Shown in pieces: positions 12,177 to 22,039 of a stretch of 32,354 nt of DNA; the stretch's first letter is position 1; the number at the start of each line of letters is the position of its first letter. The DNA lies in contig JANWZN010000021.1 in assembly GCA_025054575.1 (NCBI GenBank), positions 1-32,354 of the forward strand, in the 5' to 3' direction. A program made the translations under genes and the position numbers. The DNA comes from Geminicoccaceae bacterium. Lineage in GTDB: Bacteria > Pseudomonadota > Alphaproteobacteria > Geminicoccales > Geminicoccaceae. A model generated the notes under the pieces. The model did not search any database and was not told where the DNA came from. It saw nothing but the letters and a program-made list of their open reading frames with translations.

Positions 12177-13010
12177 ATGACCGCGAGGCTTACACCCATG
12201 ACGGCCGCGCTCGCGGCCTTCCTTTTCGGCGGCCCGGCTTTGGCCGCCGGGCCGACGCCCTGGCAGCTCGGCCTCCAGCCGGCGGCGACGCCGATCATGG
12301 AGCGCATCGCGAGCTTCCACGGGCTGCTGCTCGGTATCATCGTCTTCATCTGCCTCTTCGTGCTCGCCCTCCTGGTCTATGCCTGCTGGCGGTTCCGCGA
12401 GGACCGCAACCCCGTGCCCTCGCGGGTCTCGCACAACACCGCGCTCGAGGTGGTCTGGACGGCGGTGCCGGTCCTCATCCTCGTCATCATCGCGGTGCCT
12501 TCGTTCAAGCTCCTTTATTTCCAGGACGTGTTGCCGAAGACCGAGATGACGATCAAAGCCATCGGCAAGCAATGGCTTTGGAGCTACGAGTATCCGGACC
12601 ACGGCAATTTCACGTTCGACGCGCTGATGGTCGACGACAGCGAGCTTCGCCCGGATCAGCGCCGGCTTCTCGACACCGACAACCTCGTCGTCATCCCGGC
12701 GCGGACCTATGTGAAGGTGCAGGTGACCGCTTCGGACGTCCTGCACTCCTGGACGGTGCCGGCGTTCGGTGTGAAAATCGACGCGGTTCCGGGCCGGCTC
12801 AACGAGGTCTGGCTCTACGTCAACGAGCCGGGCACCTATTACGGTCAGTGCTCGGAACTGTGCGGCCTGCGGCACGGCTTCATGCCGATCGCCGTCAAGG
12901 TCGTGCCGCGCGAGGAGTTCGAGACTTGGGTCGCGGAAGCGCAACAGAAGTTCGCGCGCGCGGGCGAGCCGGTTCGGGTCGCGGCCGCGTCGCCCGTTGC
13001 CGGTCGCTGA
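12177..13010 (+). CDS. ctaC: Cytochrome c oxidase subunit II
   Basis: Subunit II (CoxB/CtaC) of an aa3-type oxidase accepts electrons from cytochrome c through its periplasmic CuA centre. The 277 residues comprise a signal peptide (cleavage near residue 24, PALAAG), two membrane helices at about 48-70 and 92-113, and the cupredoxin domain. The CuA ligands are all present: H190, C225, E227, C229, H233 and M236 (QCSELCGLRHGFM). The aromatic electron-entry patch is KQWLWSYEYP at 131-140. There is no C-terminal cytochrome c domain, so this is a plain aa3 subunit and not a caa3 one. It opens the oxidase cluster. ATG 12177 is taken as the start; ATG 12198 with GAGG upstream would also give a complete signal peptide. 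Confidence 0.97.
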   Translation: MTARLTPMTAALAAFLFGGPALAAGPTPWQLGLQPAATPIMERIASFHGLLLGIIVFICLFVLALLVYACWRFREDRNPVPSRVSHNTALEVVWTAVPVLILVIIAVPSFKLLYFQDVLPKTEMTIKAIGKQWLWSYEYPDHGNFTFDALMVDDSELRPDQRRLLDTDNLVVIPARTYVKVQVTASDVLHSWTVPAFGVKIDAVPGRLNEVWLYVNEPGTYYGQCSELCGLRHGFMPIAVKVVPREEFETWVAEAQQKFARAGEPVRVAAASPVAGR

Positions 13011-13024
13011 GCCGCGTTCGATAG

Positions 13025-14641
<1,617 letters not shown>

Positions 14642-14665
14642 GGCTCGCGCGCAGGCGAGGATCGG

Positions 14666-15604
14666 ATGATGCAGGGCGCGAGCGTAAGGGGGCAGCCGGC
14701 GGCGGCGAGCGTCGCCGCTGAGCTCGGCCGGCTGGGCCGCGACCTCCTGGTCCTGTTCAAGCCCGGGGTGATGCAGCTCGTGCTGTTCACGAGCCTCGTG
14801 GCCCTCTTGCTCGCGCCCGCCTCGCTGCATCCGGTCCTCGCGATCGCCGTCATGGTGGCGCTCGCCCTGGGCGCTGCCGCCGCCGCGGCGATCAACAACT
14901 GGTACGATTCCGATATCGATCGGGTCATGGCCCGAACCCGGCGACGGCCGACCGCGGCCGGCAGGCTGGCGCCCGAAGAGGCGCTCGGGATCGGGATCGT
15001 GCTCGCCGGTGTCGCGATCGCGGTGATGGGGCTCGCGGTGGGCTGGCTCGCCGCGGCCCTCCTCGCCGCCACGATCGGCTTCTATGTCCTCGTCTACACG
15101 ATGTGGTTGAAGCGGCGGACCCCGCAGAACATCGTCATCGGCGGAGCGGCCGGGGCGCTGCCGCCGGTCGTGGCCTGGGTCGCCGCCACGGGCGGCATCG
15201 ACCTCTTGCCGGTGGTGCTGTTCGCCATCGTCTTCCTCTGGACCCCGCCGCATTTCTGGGCGCTGGCACTCTATCGCGCGGGCGATTACGGCAAGGTCGG
15301 GGTGCCGATGCTGCCGGTCGTCGCCGGCCGCACGACCACGGCGCGCCAGATCTTGCTCTATGCTGCGCTCACGGTGGCGGCTTCGGTGCTGCCGGTCGCG
15401 CACGGCGAGCTCGGCATCGCCTATGGCGTGGCCGCCTCGCTCCTGGGCGTTCGCTTCCTGGCTCTGGGCTGGAAATTGTGGCGCAGCGATAGCGACGTCG
15501 TGGCCAACCGGCTCTTCCGCTATTCGATCACCTACCTCTTCGCGCTGTTCGGGGCGATGCTCGTGGATCGCGCCCTCGGCGCGGCGATCGCGGCGTGGTG
15601 GTGA
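14666..15604 (+). CDS. ctaB: Protoheme IX farnesyltransferase (heme O synthase)
   Basis: CtaB/CyoE adds a farnesyl group to heme B, giving heme O, the precursor of heme A for subunit I. The 312-residue membrane protein has about nine hydrophobic helices. The prenyltransferase motif NNWYDSDIDRVMARTRRRP is at about 76-94, and FLWTPPHFWALALYRAGDY is the family-specific second conserved loop. It is a UbiA-superfamily protein, but these motifs separate it from the ubiquinone enzyme at 7221. The gene starts with a double ATG at 14666, after GCGAGG, 24 bases behind ctaD. Product passes to CtaA, encoded at 18307. Confidence 0.97.
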   Translation: MMQGASVRGQPAAASVAAELGRLGRDLLVLFKPGVMQLVLFTSLVALLLAPASLHPVLAIAVMVALALGAAAAAAINNWYDSDIDRVMARTRRRPTAAGRLAPEEALGIGIVLAGVAIAVMGLAVGWLAAALLAATIGFYVLVYTMWLKRRTPQNIVIGGAAGALPPVVAWVAATGGIDLLPVVLFAIVFLWTPPHFWALALYRAGDYGKVGVPMLPVVAGRTTTARQILLYAALTVAASVLPVAHGELGIAYGVAASLLGVRFLALGWKLWRSDSDVVANRLFRYSITYLFALFGAMLVDRALGAAIAAWW

Positions 15605-15609
15605 GCCCG

Positions 15610-15732
15610 ATGAGCGAAGAGGAGCAGCGGCGCCGGCGTGCGCGCAATCTGGCCGTGGCCGGCGCGCTTCTGGCCCTGGTCGTCTTGTTCTACGTGCTGA
15701 CGATCGTGCGCATCGGAGCCAACCTGTCGTGA
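15610..15732 (+). CDS. coxF: CoxF-like small oxidase assembly protein
   Basis: A 40-residue protein easily missed because of its size. It begins MSEEEQRRRRARNLAVAGAL, a basic cytoplasmic head, followed by one membrane helix (about 15-34, ALLALVVLFYVLTIVRIG). Size, layout and position between ctaB and ctaG match the small CoxF proteins of alphaproteobacterial oxidase clusters. The ATG lies 6 bases after the ctaB stop, and its TGA overlaps the GTG start of ctaG (GTGA), showing coupling. The precise role in assembly is not known from sequence. Confidence 0.85.
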   Translation: MSEEEQRRRRARNLAVAGALLALVVLFYVLTIVRIGANLS

Positions 15733-16307
15733 GCCTGGCGCGGCGCAACCGAACCACGGCACTCGTCGCGGGAACGGTGATCCTGGCGATGATCGGCCTC
15801 ACCGCGGCCTCGGTTCCGCTCTATCGGCTGTTCTGCCAGGTGACCGGATACGGCGGCACGACCCAACGCGCGGAGGCCGCACCCGGCGCCGTTGCCGACG
15901 GCGTCACGGTGACGGTTGCCTTCAACGCGGACGTGGCACCCGATCTGCCCTGGCGCTTCCTGCCGGCGCAGCGCCGGGTGAGCGTGCAGCCGGGCGAGCA
16001 GAACCTCGCCTTCTACACGGCCGAGAACCGCGCCGAAGAGCCCGTGGTGGGCACCGCGACGTTCAACGTCACCCCGCACAAGGCCGGGATCTACTTCCAC
16101 AAGCTCGCCTGCTTCTGCTTCGAACAGCAGACGCTCGAGCCCGGGCAGCGGGTCGAGATGCCGGTCTCGTTCTTCGTCGATCCGGCGATTCTCGAGGATC
16201 CCGCGACCCGCGACGTCCGCGAGATCACGCTGTCCTATACCTTCTTCGTCGACCGCGAGGCGACGGCCGAGCTGCGCCGACGCCGCGCGGCCGGCCCGAA
16301 CAGCTGA
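15729..16307 (+). CDS. ctaG: Cytochrome c oxidase copper chaperone CtaG (Cox11)
   Basis: CtaG/Cox11 delivers copper to the CuB site of subunit I. The 192-residue protein has a short cytoplasmic head, one membrane helix at about 11-33 and a periplasmic immunoglobulin-like domain. The copper-binding motif CFCF is at 128-131, and the additional conserved cysteine is C36 (LYRLFCQVTGYGG). TPHKAGIYFHKLACFCFEQQ is a very typical family segment. The GTG at 15729 overlaps the coxF stop by four bases, and no better start exists before the membrane helix. The subunit III gene follows after 31 bases. Confidence 0.96.
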   Translation: MSLARRNRTTALVAGTVILAMIGLTAASVPLYRLFCQVTGYGGTTQRAEAAPGAVADGVTVTVAFNADVAPDLPWRFLPAQRRVSVQPGEQNLAFYTAENRAEEPVVGTATFNVTPHKAGIYFHKLACFCFEQQTLEPGQRVEMPVSFFVDPAILEDPATRDVREITLSYTFFVDREATAELRRRRAAGPNS

Positions 16308-16338
16308 GCGGCCACGAGAAGGATCAGGTGGGAGACCG

Positions 16339-17211
16339 GTGACCATGGCGACGAGCGCAACGGCCGGGACGGCGCACGGGCACGCCCACGCGGCCAAACA
16401 TCCCTACCATCTGGTCGACCCGAGCCCCTGGCCGCTCGTCGGGAGCGCGGGCGCGCTGTTGCTGACCGCGGGTGCCGTCATGTGGATGCACGGCAGCGCC
16501 GGGGGCAAATGGGTGACGCTCGCCGGCTTCGCCACCGTGATCTTCACGATGTTCATGTGGTGGCGCGACGTCCTCGCCGAATCCTACAGCGGCGCGCACA
16601 CCGATGTCGTCGCCCGCGGCCTGCGGATGGGGATGCTGCTGTTCATCACCTCCGAGGTCTTCTTCTTCTTCGCCTTCTTCTGGGCGTTCTTCTGGGGCGC
16701 GCTCGTGCCGCCGGAGCTCGAGGCGGTGAGCTGGCCGCCGCAGGGCGTGGAGCCGGTTCCGACCTGGGGCATTCCGTTCCTCAACACCCTGATCCTGCTG
16801 ACCTCCGGGACGACGGTCACCTGGGCGCATCACGCCATTAAGCAGAACGATCAGAAGACCGCGTTCAAAGCGCTGCTGCTGACCGTTCTGCTCGGTCTCA
16901 CCTTCACCGGCTTCCAGGTCTACGAATACATTCACGCTTATCACGAGGGCTTCACGCTGCAGTCGGGCATGTTCGGCTCGACCTTCTACATGGCGACCGG
17001 CTTTCACGGGCTGCACGTGCAGATCGGTACCGTCTTCTTGATCGTCATGATGATGCGGGCCTGGTACGGCACGCTCAAGCCCGAAAAGCACGTCGGCTTC
17101 GAGGCGGCTGCCTGGTACTGGCACTTCGTCGACGTGGTCTGGCTCTTCCTGTTCGTCTGGGTCTACTGGTGGGGCGGCAGCCTGCGCTGGTCGACCACGG
17201 GGCTCGGGTGA
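16339..17211 (+). CDS. ctaE: Cytochrome c oxidase subunit III
   Basis: Subunit III of the aa3 oxidase, 290 residues with the full seven-helix length. It is a core subunit that stabilises the enzyme and supports proton uptake. Diagnostic segments include HPYHLVDPSPWPL near the N-terminus, SEVFFFFAFFWAFFW with its conserved glutamate, WGIPFLNTLILLTSGTTVTWAHH, and the GFHGLHVQIG and WYWHFVDVVWLFLF motifs towards the C-terminus. The histidine-rich head (AHGHAHAAKH) may only be cytoplasmic extension. GTG 16339 follows GGTGGGAG; ATG 16345 in the same frame is also possible. Its stop overlaps the start of the DUF983 gene. Confidence 0.97.
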   Translation: MTMATSATAGTAHGHAHAAKHPYHLVDPSPWPLVGSAGALLLTAGAVMWMHGSAGGKWVTLAGFATVIFTMFMWWRDVLAESYSGAHTDVVARGLRMGMLLFITSEVFFFFAFFWAFFWGALVPPELEAVSWPPQGVEPVPTWGIPFLNTLILLTSGTTVTWAHHAIKQNDQKTAFKALLLTVLLGLTFTGFQVYEYIHAYHEGFTLQSGMFGSTFYMATGFHGLHVQIGTVFLIVMMMRAWYGTLKPEKHVGFEAAAWYWHFVDVVWLFLFVWVYWWGGSLRWSTTGLG

Positions 17212-17579
17212 AGGCGGGCGCGAGCGAGGGGGAGGTCTCGCCGCTCGCGGCGAGCCTCGGCGCGCGCTGCCCGCGCTGCGGCCGGGGCCGCCTGTTCGCC
17301 GGGTTCCTGTCGGTGGTCGAGCGCTGCGACGTCTGCGGCCTCGACCTGCGCGCGCAGGACAGCGGCGACGGGCCGGTGGCGTTCATCATTCTGATCGTGG
17401 GCTTCGTCGTGGTCGGCGCCGCGCTCTTCGTCGAGGTTCGCTGGGGCTGGCCCGTGTGGCTGCATCTGCTCGTCTGGCTGCCGCTCGCGGCGGCGCTCTG
17501 TCTCGGGCTGATGCGGCCGCTCAAGGCAGCACTGATCGCGCTCCAGTACCGCCACCGGCGCGACACGCTCGGCGGCTAG
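17208..17579 (+). CDS. DUF983 family protein
   Basis: A 123-residue membrane protein of the DUF983 family, which is routinely encoded within alphaproteobacterial oxidase clusters; its function is unknown. A cytoplasmic zinc-ribbon-like head has two CxxC pairs, CPRC at about residues 20-23 and CDVC at about 38-41. Two hydrophobic helices follow (FIILIVGFVVVGAALFVEV and LLVWLPLAAALCLGL), and then a basic tail. The GTG at 17208 overlaps the ctaE stop (GTGA). The four cysteines suggest metal binding, which is inference. Surf1 follows immediately. Confidence 0.9.
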   Translation: MKAGASEGEVSPLAASLGARCPRCGRGRLFAGFLSVVERCDVCGLDLRAQDSGDGPVAFIILIVGFVVVGAALFVEVRWGWPVWLHLLVWLPLAAALCLGLMRPLKAALIALQYRHRRDTLGG

Positions 17580-17599
17580 GCGAGCGCTCGAGCGCGGCG

Positions 17600-18310
17600 T
17601 TGCGCCGTTTCCGACCCGGGGTGACGCTGACCGTGCTGTGGGCGGTGGCCACGGCCGTGCTGCTCGGCCTCGGGACCTGGCAGTTGCAACGGCTCGCCTG
17701 GAAGAACGAGCTGATCGCCAAGGCGGCGGCCGCCGCAGCCGCCGCGCCGATACCTCTGCCGGCCGCGGTCGTGGATCCTGCGGCCCTCGAATTCCGCCGC
17801 GTACGGCTGAGCGGGGCCTATCTCTCGGGGAAGAATTTGGCCATGGGCCTCCTGACGCGCGACGGGCGCAGCGGCAGCCGGCTGCTGGCGCCGTTTCGGC
17901 TCGAGGACGGGCGCATCGTCCTGGTCGACCGCGGTTTCGTCGCCGAGGCTCGGCTGCGCGAGGCGCTGGCAGCGGCCCCACCTGCGGGCCCGCGCCTGCT
18001 CGAGGGGATCGTGCGGACGCCCGGTGCTGCGAGCTGGGCGACCCCGGCACCCGATCTCTCGCTGCCGCGCTGGTACGCGCCCGACCTCGCGGCGATCGGT
18101 CGCGCGCTGGGGCTCGTGCTCGAGCCCTTCCTCGTGATCCTCGAGCGGCGCGAAGCGGACGCGGAGCCGCTCGCCGAACCCGCCGCGGTGGCCGTCGATC
18201 TGCCCAACCCGCATCTCGGCTACGCGCTGACCTGGTTCGGGCTCGCCGCCGCGCTCCTCGTCTTCTACATCCTGTTGGGCATGCGAGCCGGGAGGGAGCA
18301 AGCAACGTGA
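17600..18310 (+). CDS. surf1: SURF1 family oxidase assembly protein
   Basis: SURF1 (Shy1) helps place heme A in subunit I. The protein has the expected hairpin layout: an N-terminal membrane helix (LWAVATAVLLGLGTWQLQRLAWK, where GTWQL is the family signature), a large periplasmic domain, and a C-terminal helix (LTWFGLAAALLVFYILLG). Other signatures are FRRVRLSGAY, VDRGFV and HLGYALTWFGLA. The start is uncertain. TTG at 17600 keeps positively charged residues before the first helix (236 residues), and GTG at 17621 is the alternative. There is no ATG in a suitable place. The stop TGA overlaps the GTG of ctaA. Confidence 0.93.
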   Translation: MRRFRPGVTLTVLWAVATAVLLGLGTWQLQRLAWKNELIAKAAAAAAAAPIPLPAAVVDPAALEFRRVRLSGAYLSGKNLAMGLLTRDGRSGSRLLAPFRLEDGRIVLVDRGFVAEARLREALAAAPPAGPRLLEGIVRTPGAASWATPAPDLSLPRWYAPDLAAIGRALGLVLEPFLVILERREADAEPLAEPAAVAVDLPNPHLGYALTWFGLAAALLVFYILLGMRAGREQAT

Positions 18311-19260
18311 TCGCGATCCGGCGGCTGGCGGTGGCGACCGCCATCCTCGCTTACGCCCTGATCGTGCTGGGGGCACTGGTCCGCTCGACCAATTCCGGCC
18401 TCTCCTGCCCGGACTGGCCGACCTGCTACGGCTATTGGGTGCTCACCCCGGCGGATTTCGCAGCCCTTCCCTACACCGGCTACACCTACGGCCAGGTCAT
18501 GCTCGAGTGGGTGCACCGGCTGATCGCCGGCGTCTTCCTGGGCCCGCTCGTCCTCGTTCTGTTGGCGCTGATCGTCTGGTGGCGCCGCGAACGGCCGGGG
18601 CTGTTGGCCGCGGGCGGCCTCCTCTTGGCACTGTTGATCGTCCAGAAGCTCCTGGGCGGGGTGACCGTCCTCGATCGCAACAGCCCCTGGTCGGTGGCCC
18701 TGCATCTCGGCAACGCGATGCTGGTCCTGGCGACGCTCCTGTGGATCGCCGTCCGCGCCTCCGACATCGCGCGCGTCACGGTTCCCACAGGACTGGCCGG
18801 GCTCACCGCCGCCACCTGGTTCCTGGTGATCGGGGCGATCACCTCGGCTGCCATCGTCGCCAAGAGCGGTGCCGCGCTCGCCTGCTCGAGCTGGCCCCTG
18901 TGCGACGGCGCCCTGATCCCCGACCTCGCCGATCCCCTGATCCGCGCCAACTTCACCCACCGCGTGCTGGCCGGCCTCGCCGCCGCGGCGCTCGTGCTGC
19001 TCGCGTGGCAGGTGGGGCGCGCCGGCTTGCCGGCCGGGCTCGTGCGGCTCGCCCGGTTCGCGGCGATCCTCGTGCTGATCGAGGTCGTGCTGGGAGCGGT
19101 CACGGTCTGGGGCGAGATCGCAACCGCGCTCGCCGTCCTCCACCAAGCGGTCGGCGTCCTCGTCTTCGCCAAGCTGACGCTCTTCTGGTGGCGGTTGCGC
19201 GCGGCGGCGCAGCCCGTTGCGGTCGAGGCCGGGAATGGGCTGGCACTACGCGGCGCTTGA
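18307..19260 (+). CDS. ctaA: Heme A synthase with two cysteine pairs
   Basis: CtaA (COX15 family) oxidises heme O to heme A in the membrane. It has 317 residues and eight predicted helices in two similar four-helix halves. The four heme-ligand histidines can be placed at H70, H133, H218 and H279, and the essential-type glutamate at E67 (MLEWVHR). Two periplasmic-loop cysteine pairs are present, C34/C40 (SCPDWPTC) and C193/C199 (ACSSWPLC), spaced almost as in Bacillus subtilis CtaA. Many alphaproteobacterial and mitochondrial enzymes lack these pairs, so the gene may come from a different lineage. The GTG at 18307 overlaps the surf1 stop. The last 26 bases overlap the downstream peptidase gene. 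Confidence 0.96.
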   Translation: MIAIRRLAVATAILAYALIVLGALVRSTNSGLSCPDWPTCYGYWVLTPADFAALPYTGYTYGQVMLEWVHRLIAGVFLGPLVLVLLALIVWWRRERPGLLAAGGLLLALLIVQKLLGGVTVLDRNSPWSVALHLGNAMLVLATLLWIAVRASDIARVTVPTGLAGLTAATWFLVIGAITSAAIVAKSGAALACSSWPLCDGALIPDLADPLIRANFTHRVLAGLAAAALVLLAWQVGRAGLPAGLVRLARFAAILVLIEVVLGAVTVWGEIATALAVLHQAVGVLVFAKLTLFWWRLRAAAQPVAVEAGNGLALRGA

Positions 19261-20728
19261 GGATCGCTTCGCGCGCCTCGGCCATCTCGAAGGCGCGCTC
19301 GCGATCCTGCATTGGGACACGGCCGTCTGCATGCCCGAGGCCGCGAGTGCCGCTCGCGGCGAGCAGGTGGCGACCCTCAAGCGTCTCGCCCACGATCTCT
19401 TGACCGCCGACGAGACCGGCGAGCTTCTGGCCGGGGCCGAGGCGGAGTCCGATCTCGATCCCTGGCAGCGCGCCAATCTCCGCGAGGCGCATCGCCGCTT
19501 CCGCCGGGCCCGCGCGCTCGAGCCGGCACTCGTCGAGGCGCTCGCGCGCGCCACCAACGCCTGCGAGATGACCTGGCGCGAGGCGCGGCGGCGGTCCGAT
19601 TTCGCGATGCTGCGACCGGCCCTCGAGGAGGTCGTGCGGCTCGTCCGCGAGGCCGCACGGATGAGCGGTGCCGCCCTCGGCCTCGAGCCCTACGATGCGC
19701 TCCTCGACGAGCACCAGCCCGAGCTGCGCGATGCGCTCGTAGCACCGCTGCTCGACCGGCTCGCGGCCGAGCTGCCGAGCAGCCTCGATGCCGCGATCGC
19801 GCGCAACCGGCCCTTTCGGGCGCCGCGCGGGCCCTTTCCGATCGAGGCCCAGAAAAAGCTCGCCGAGCGGCTGATGGCGCGGCTCGGCTTCGACTTCCGT
19901 GCCGGCCGGCTCGATGCCAGCACCCACCCCTTCTGCGGCGGGACCCCGGCCGACATCCGCATCACCTCGCGCTGGCGTGAAGACGATGTCGGCTCGGCGC
20001 TGATGGCGGTCCTCCACGAGACCGGCCACGCGCTCTACGAGGCCGGCCTACCGCGCCAATGGCTCGGCCAGCCGGTGGGCGAAGCGCGCGGCATCGTCGT
20101 CCACGAGAGCCAGTCGCTCCTGCTCGAGATGCAGGTCTGCCGTTCGCCCGCCTTCCTGCGCTTTCTCGCGGGCGAGCTCGAGGCCGCGTTCGGCCCCGAT
20201 CCGGCCTGGACGGCCGCCAACCTGCGAGCGCTCTGGCACCGGGTCGAGCGCGGCTTCATCCGGGTCGACGCCGACGAGGTCTCCTATCCGCTGCACGTCA
20301 TCCTGCGCTGGCGCCTGGAAAAGGCGCTGCTCGCGGGCGAGCTCGCCGTGGCCGATCTCCCCGGGGCCTGGGCAGAGGGCATGCGCGCCCTCCTGGGCGT
20401 GACCCCGCCCGACGACGCGCGCGGCTGCCTGCAGGACATCCACTGGCCCGTAGGCGCGTTCGGCTATTTCCCCTGCTACACGCTGGGCGCCTTGCTCGCG
20501 GCCCAGCTCGCCCGGGCGGCACGCCGCGAGCTCGCGGGGCTCGACGACGAGATCGCACGAGGCGACATCGCCCGCCTGCTCGCCTGGCTGCGCGCGCGCG
20601 TGCACGCGCGCGGCTCGCAGCCCGGCTTCGAGGAGCTGATCGAGGAGGCGACGGGCGGGCCGCTCGCGGCCGAGCCCTTCCTCGACCACCTGCGCGCGCG
20701 CTACCTCGAACGGCCGGGTGCTGCCTGA
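19235..20728 (+). CDS. M32 family metallocarboxypeptidase (Taq type)
   Basis: A 497-residue cytoplasmic zinc carboxypeptidase of family M32 (thermostable carboxypeptidase 1 type), full length. The zinc motif HETGH is at 261-265, and the third-ligand region HESQS is at 290-294, with E291 as probable ligand. Other family signatures are ILHWDTAVCMPEAA near the N-terminus, HPFCGGTPADIRITSR, VSYPLHVILR and DIHWPVGAFGYFPCYTLGALLAAQ. Such enzymes release C-terminal amino acids from peptides, except after proline. The ATG at 19235 lies inside ctaA with GAGG 7 bases upstream, giving a 26-base overlap, so it is probably translated from the oxidase transcript. Whether it serves oxidase turnover or is only carried along is unknown. 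Confidence 0.95.
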   Translation: MGWHYAALEDRFARLGHLEGALAILHWDTAVCMPEAASAARGEQVATLKRLAHDLLTADETGELLAGAEAESDLDPWQRANLREAHRRFRRARALEPALVEALARATNACEMTWREARRRSDFAMLRPALEEVVRLVREAARMSGAALGLEPYDALLDEHQPELRDALVAPLLDRLAAELPSSLDAAIARNRPFRAPRGPFPIEAQKKLAERLMARLGFDFRAGRLDASTHPFCGGTPADIRITSRWREDDVGSALMAVLHETGHALYEAGLPRQWLGQPVGEARGIVVHESQSLLLEMQVCRSPAFLRFLAGELEAAFGPDPAWTAANLRALWHRVERGFIRVDADEVSYPLHVILRWRLEKALLAGELAVADLPGAWAEGMRALLGVTPPDDARGCLQDIHWPVGAFGYFPCYTLGALLAAQLARAARRELAGLDDEIARGDIARLLAWLRARVHARGSQPGFEELIEEATGGPLAAEPFLDHLRARYLERPGAA

Positions 20729-20737
20729 GCCGCCCGC

Positions 20738-21958
20738 TCAGCCGGCGGCGAGTGCCCGATCGAGGTTCTCCTTGACCTTGGCCATGAACCGGGTGGTCGT
20801 GAGCCAGGGTTGATCCGGGCCGACCAGGACCGCGAGGTCCTTGGTCATGTACCCCGACTCGACCGTCTCGATGCAGACCCGCTCGAGGGTCTGCGCGAAG
20901 CGCTCGACCTCGGGGGTGCCGTCGATCCGGCCACGGTAGGTGAGCCCGCGGGTCCAGGCGAAGATCGAGGCGATCGGGTTGGTCGAGGTCTCCTCGCCCC
21001 GCTGCCATTGACGATAGTGTCGTGTCACCGTGCCGTGCGCCGCTTCGGCCTCGATCGTCTTGCCGTCGGGGGTCATCAGGACCGAGGTCATGAGGCCGAG
21101 CGAGCCGTAGCCCTGGGCGACCGTGTCGGACTGGACGTCGCCGTCGTAGTTCTTGCAGGCCCAGACGAACCCGCCCGGCAGCTTGAGCGCCGAGGCCACC
21201 ATGTCGTCGATCAGCCGGTGCTCGTAAAAAAGGCCGGCGGCGGCGAAGCGGTCCTTGAACTCGCTGTCGAACACTTCCTGGAAGATGTCCTTGAAGCGGC
21301 CGTCATAGGCCTTGAGGATCGTGTTCTTGGTCGAGAGGTAGACCGGGTAGCCGCGCTGCAGGCCGTAGTTGAAGGAAGCCCGGGCGAAATCTCGGATCGA
21401 ATCGTCGAGATTGTACATGGCGAGGGCCACGCCCGCGCCCGGGAAGTCGAACACCTCGAAATGCAGCGGCGCGCTGCCGTCGGCGGGGGTGAACGTCATC
21501 GTGAGCTTGCCGCGACCCGGAACCTTGAAATCGGTCGCTTTGTACTGGTCACCGAAGGCGTGGCGGCCGATCACGATCGGCTTCGTCCAGGAGGGCACGA
21601 GTCGCGGCACGTTCTTGCAGATGATCGGCTCGCGGAAGATGGTGCCGCCCAGGATGTTGCGGATCGTACCGTTCGGCGACTTCCACATCTGCTTGAGGCC
21701 GAACTCCTTCACCCGCGCTTCGTCGGGCGTGATCGTCGCACACTTCACGCCGACATTGTGCTTCTTGATCGCCTCCGCCGCTTCGACCGTGACGCGGTCC
21801 TCGGTCGCGTCGCGGTTCTCGATGCCCAGGTCGTAATAGAGGAGCTCGACGTCGAGATAGGGCAGGATCAGCTCCTCCTTGATCATCTTCCAGATGATCC
21901 GGGTCATCTCGTCGCCGTCGAGCTCGACGATCGGCTTGGCGACCTTGATCTTGGGCAT
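20738..21958 (-). CDS. icd: NADP-dependent isocitrate dehydrogenase
   Basis: A 406-residue isocitrate dehydrogenase of the dimeric, eukaryote-like NADP class, which converts isocitrate to 2-oxoglutarate in the TCA cycle. Start ATG 21958 gives [20 protein letters not shown], the canonical N-terminus. [21 protein letters not shown] contains the substrate-binding serine/asparagine region. [42 protein letters not shown] has the metal-binding aspartates, and [24 protein letters not shown] is the NADP-binding segment. The product 2-oxoglutarate is also the substrate of GltB at 300. It is convergent with the M32 gene, with 9 bases between the stops. Confidence 0.97.
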   Translation of the reverse strand: MPKIKVAKPIVELDGDEMTRIIWKMIKEELILPYLDVELLYYDLGIENRDATEDRVTVEAAEAIKKHNVGVKCATITPDEARVKEFGLKQMWKSPNGTIRNILGGTIFREPIICKNVPRLVPSWTKPIVIGRHAFGDQYKATDFKVPGRGKLTMTFTPADGSAPLHFEVFDFPGAGVALAMYNLDDSIRDFARASFNYGLQRGYPVYLSTKNTILKAYDGRFKDIFQEVFDSEFKDRFAAAGLFYEHRLIDDMVASALKLPGGFVWACKNYDGDVQSDTVAQGYGSLGLMTSVLMTPDGKTIEAEAAHGTVTRHYRQWQRGEETSTNPIASIFAWTRGLTYRGRIDGTPEVERFAQTLERVCIETVESGYMTKDLAVLVGPDQPWLTTTRFMAKVKENLDRALAAG

Positions 21959-22039
21959 CGGCGTCTCCCCGGCACGGGCCTCGGCCGGCTCTAGCCGAGC
22001 CGGTCCCGGGCGCCAAGCGATGCTGCGTCGCAGCAAGGC

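Noticed and set aside
16369-16400. Histidine-rich head of CtaE as a metal-binding domain
   Set aside because: It is short, and such heads occur as ordinary cytoplasmic extensions of subunit III; no further support.
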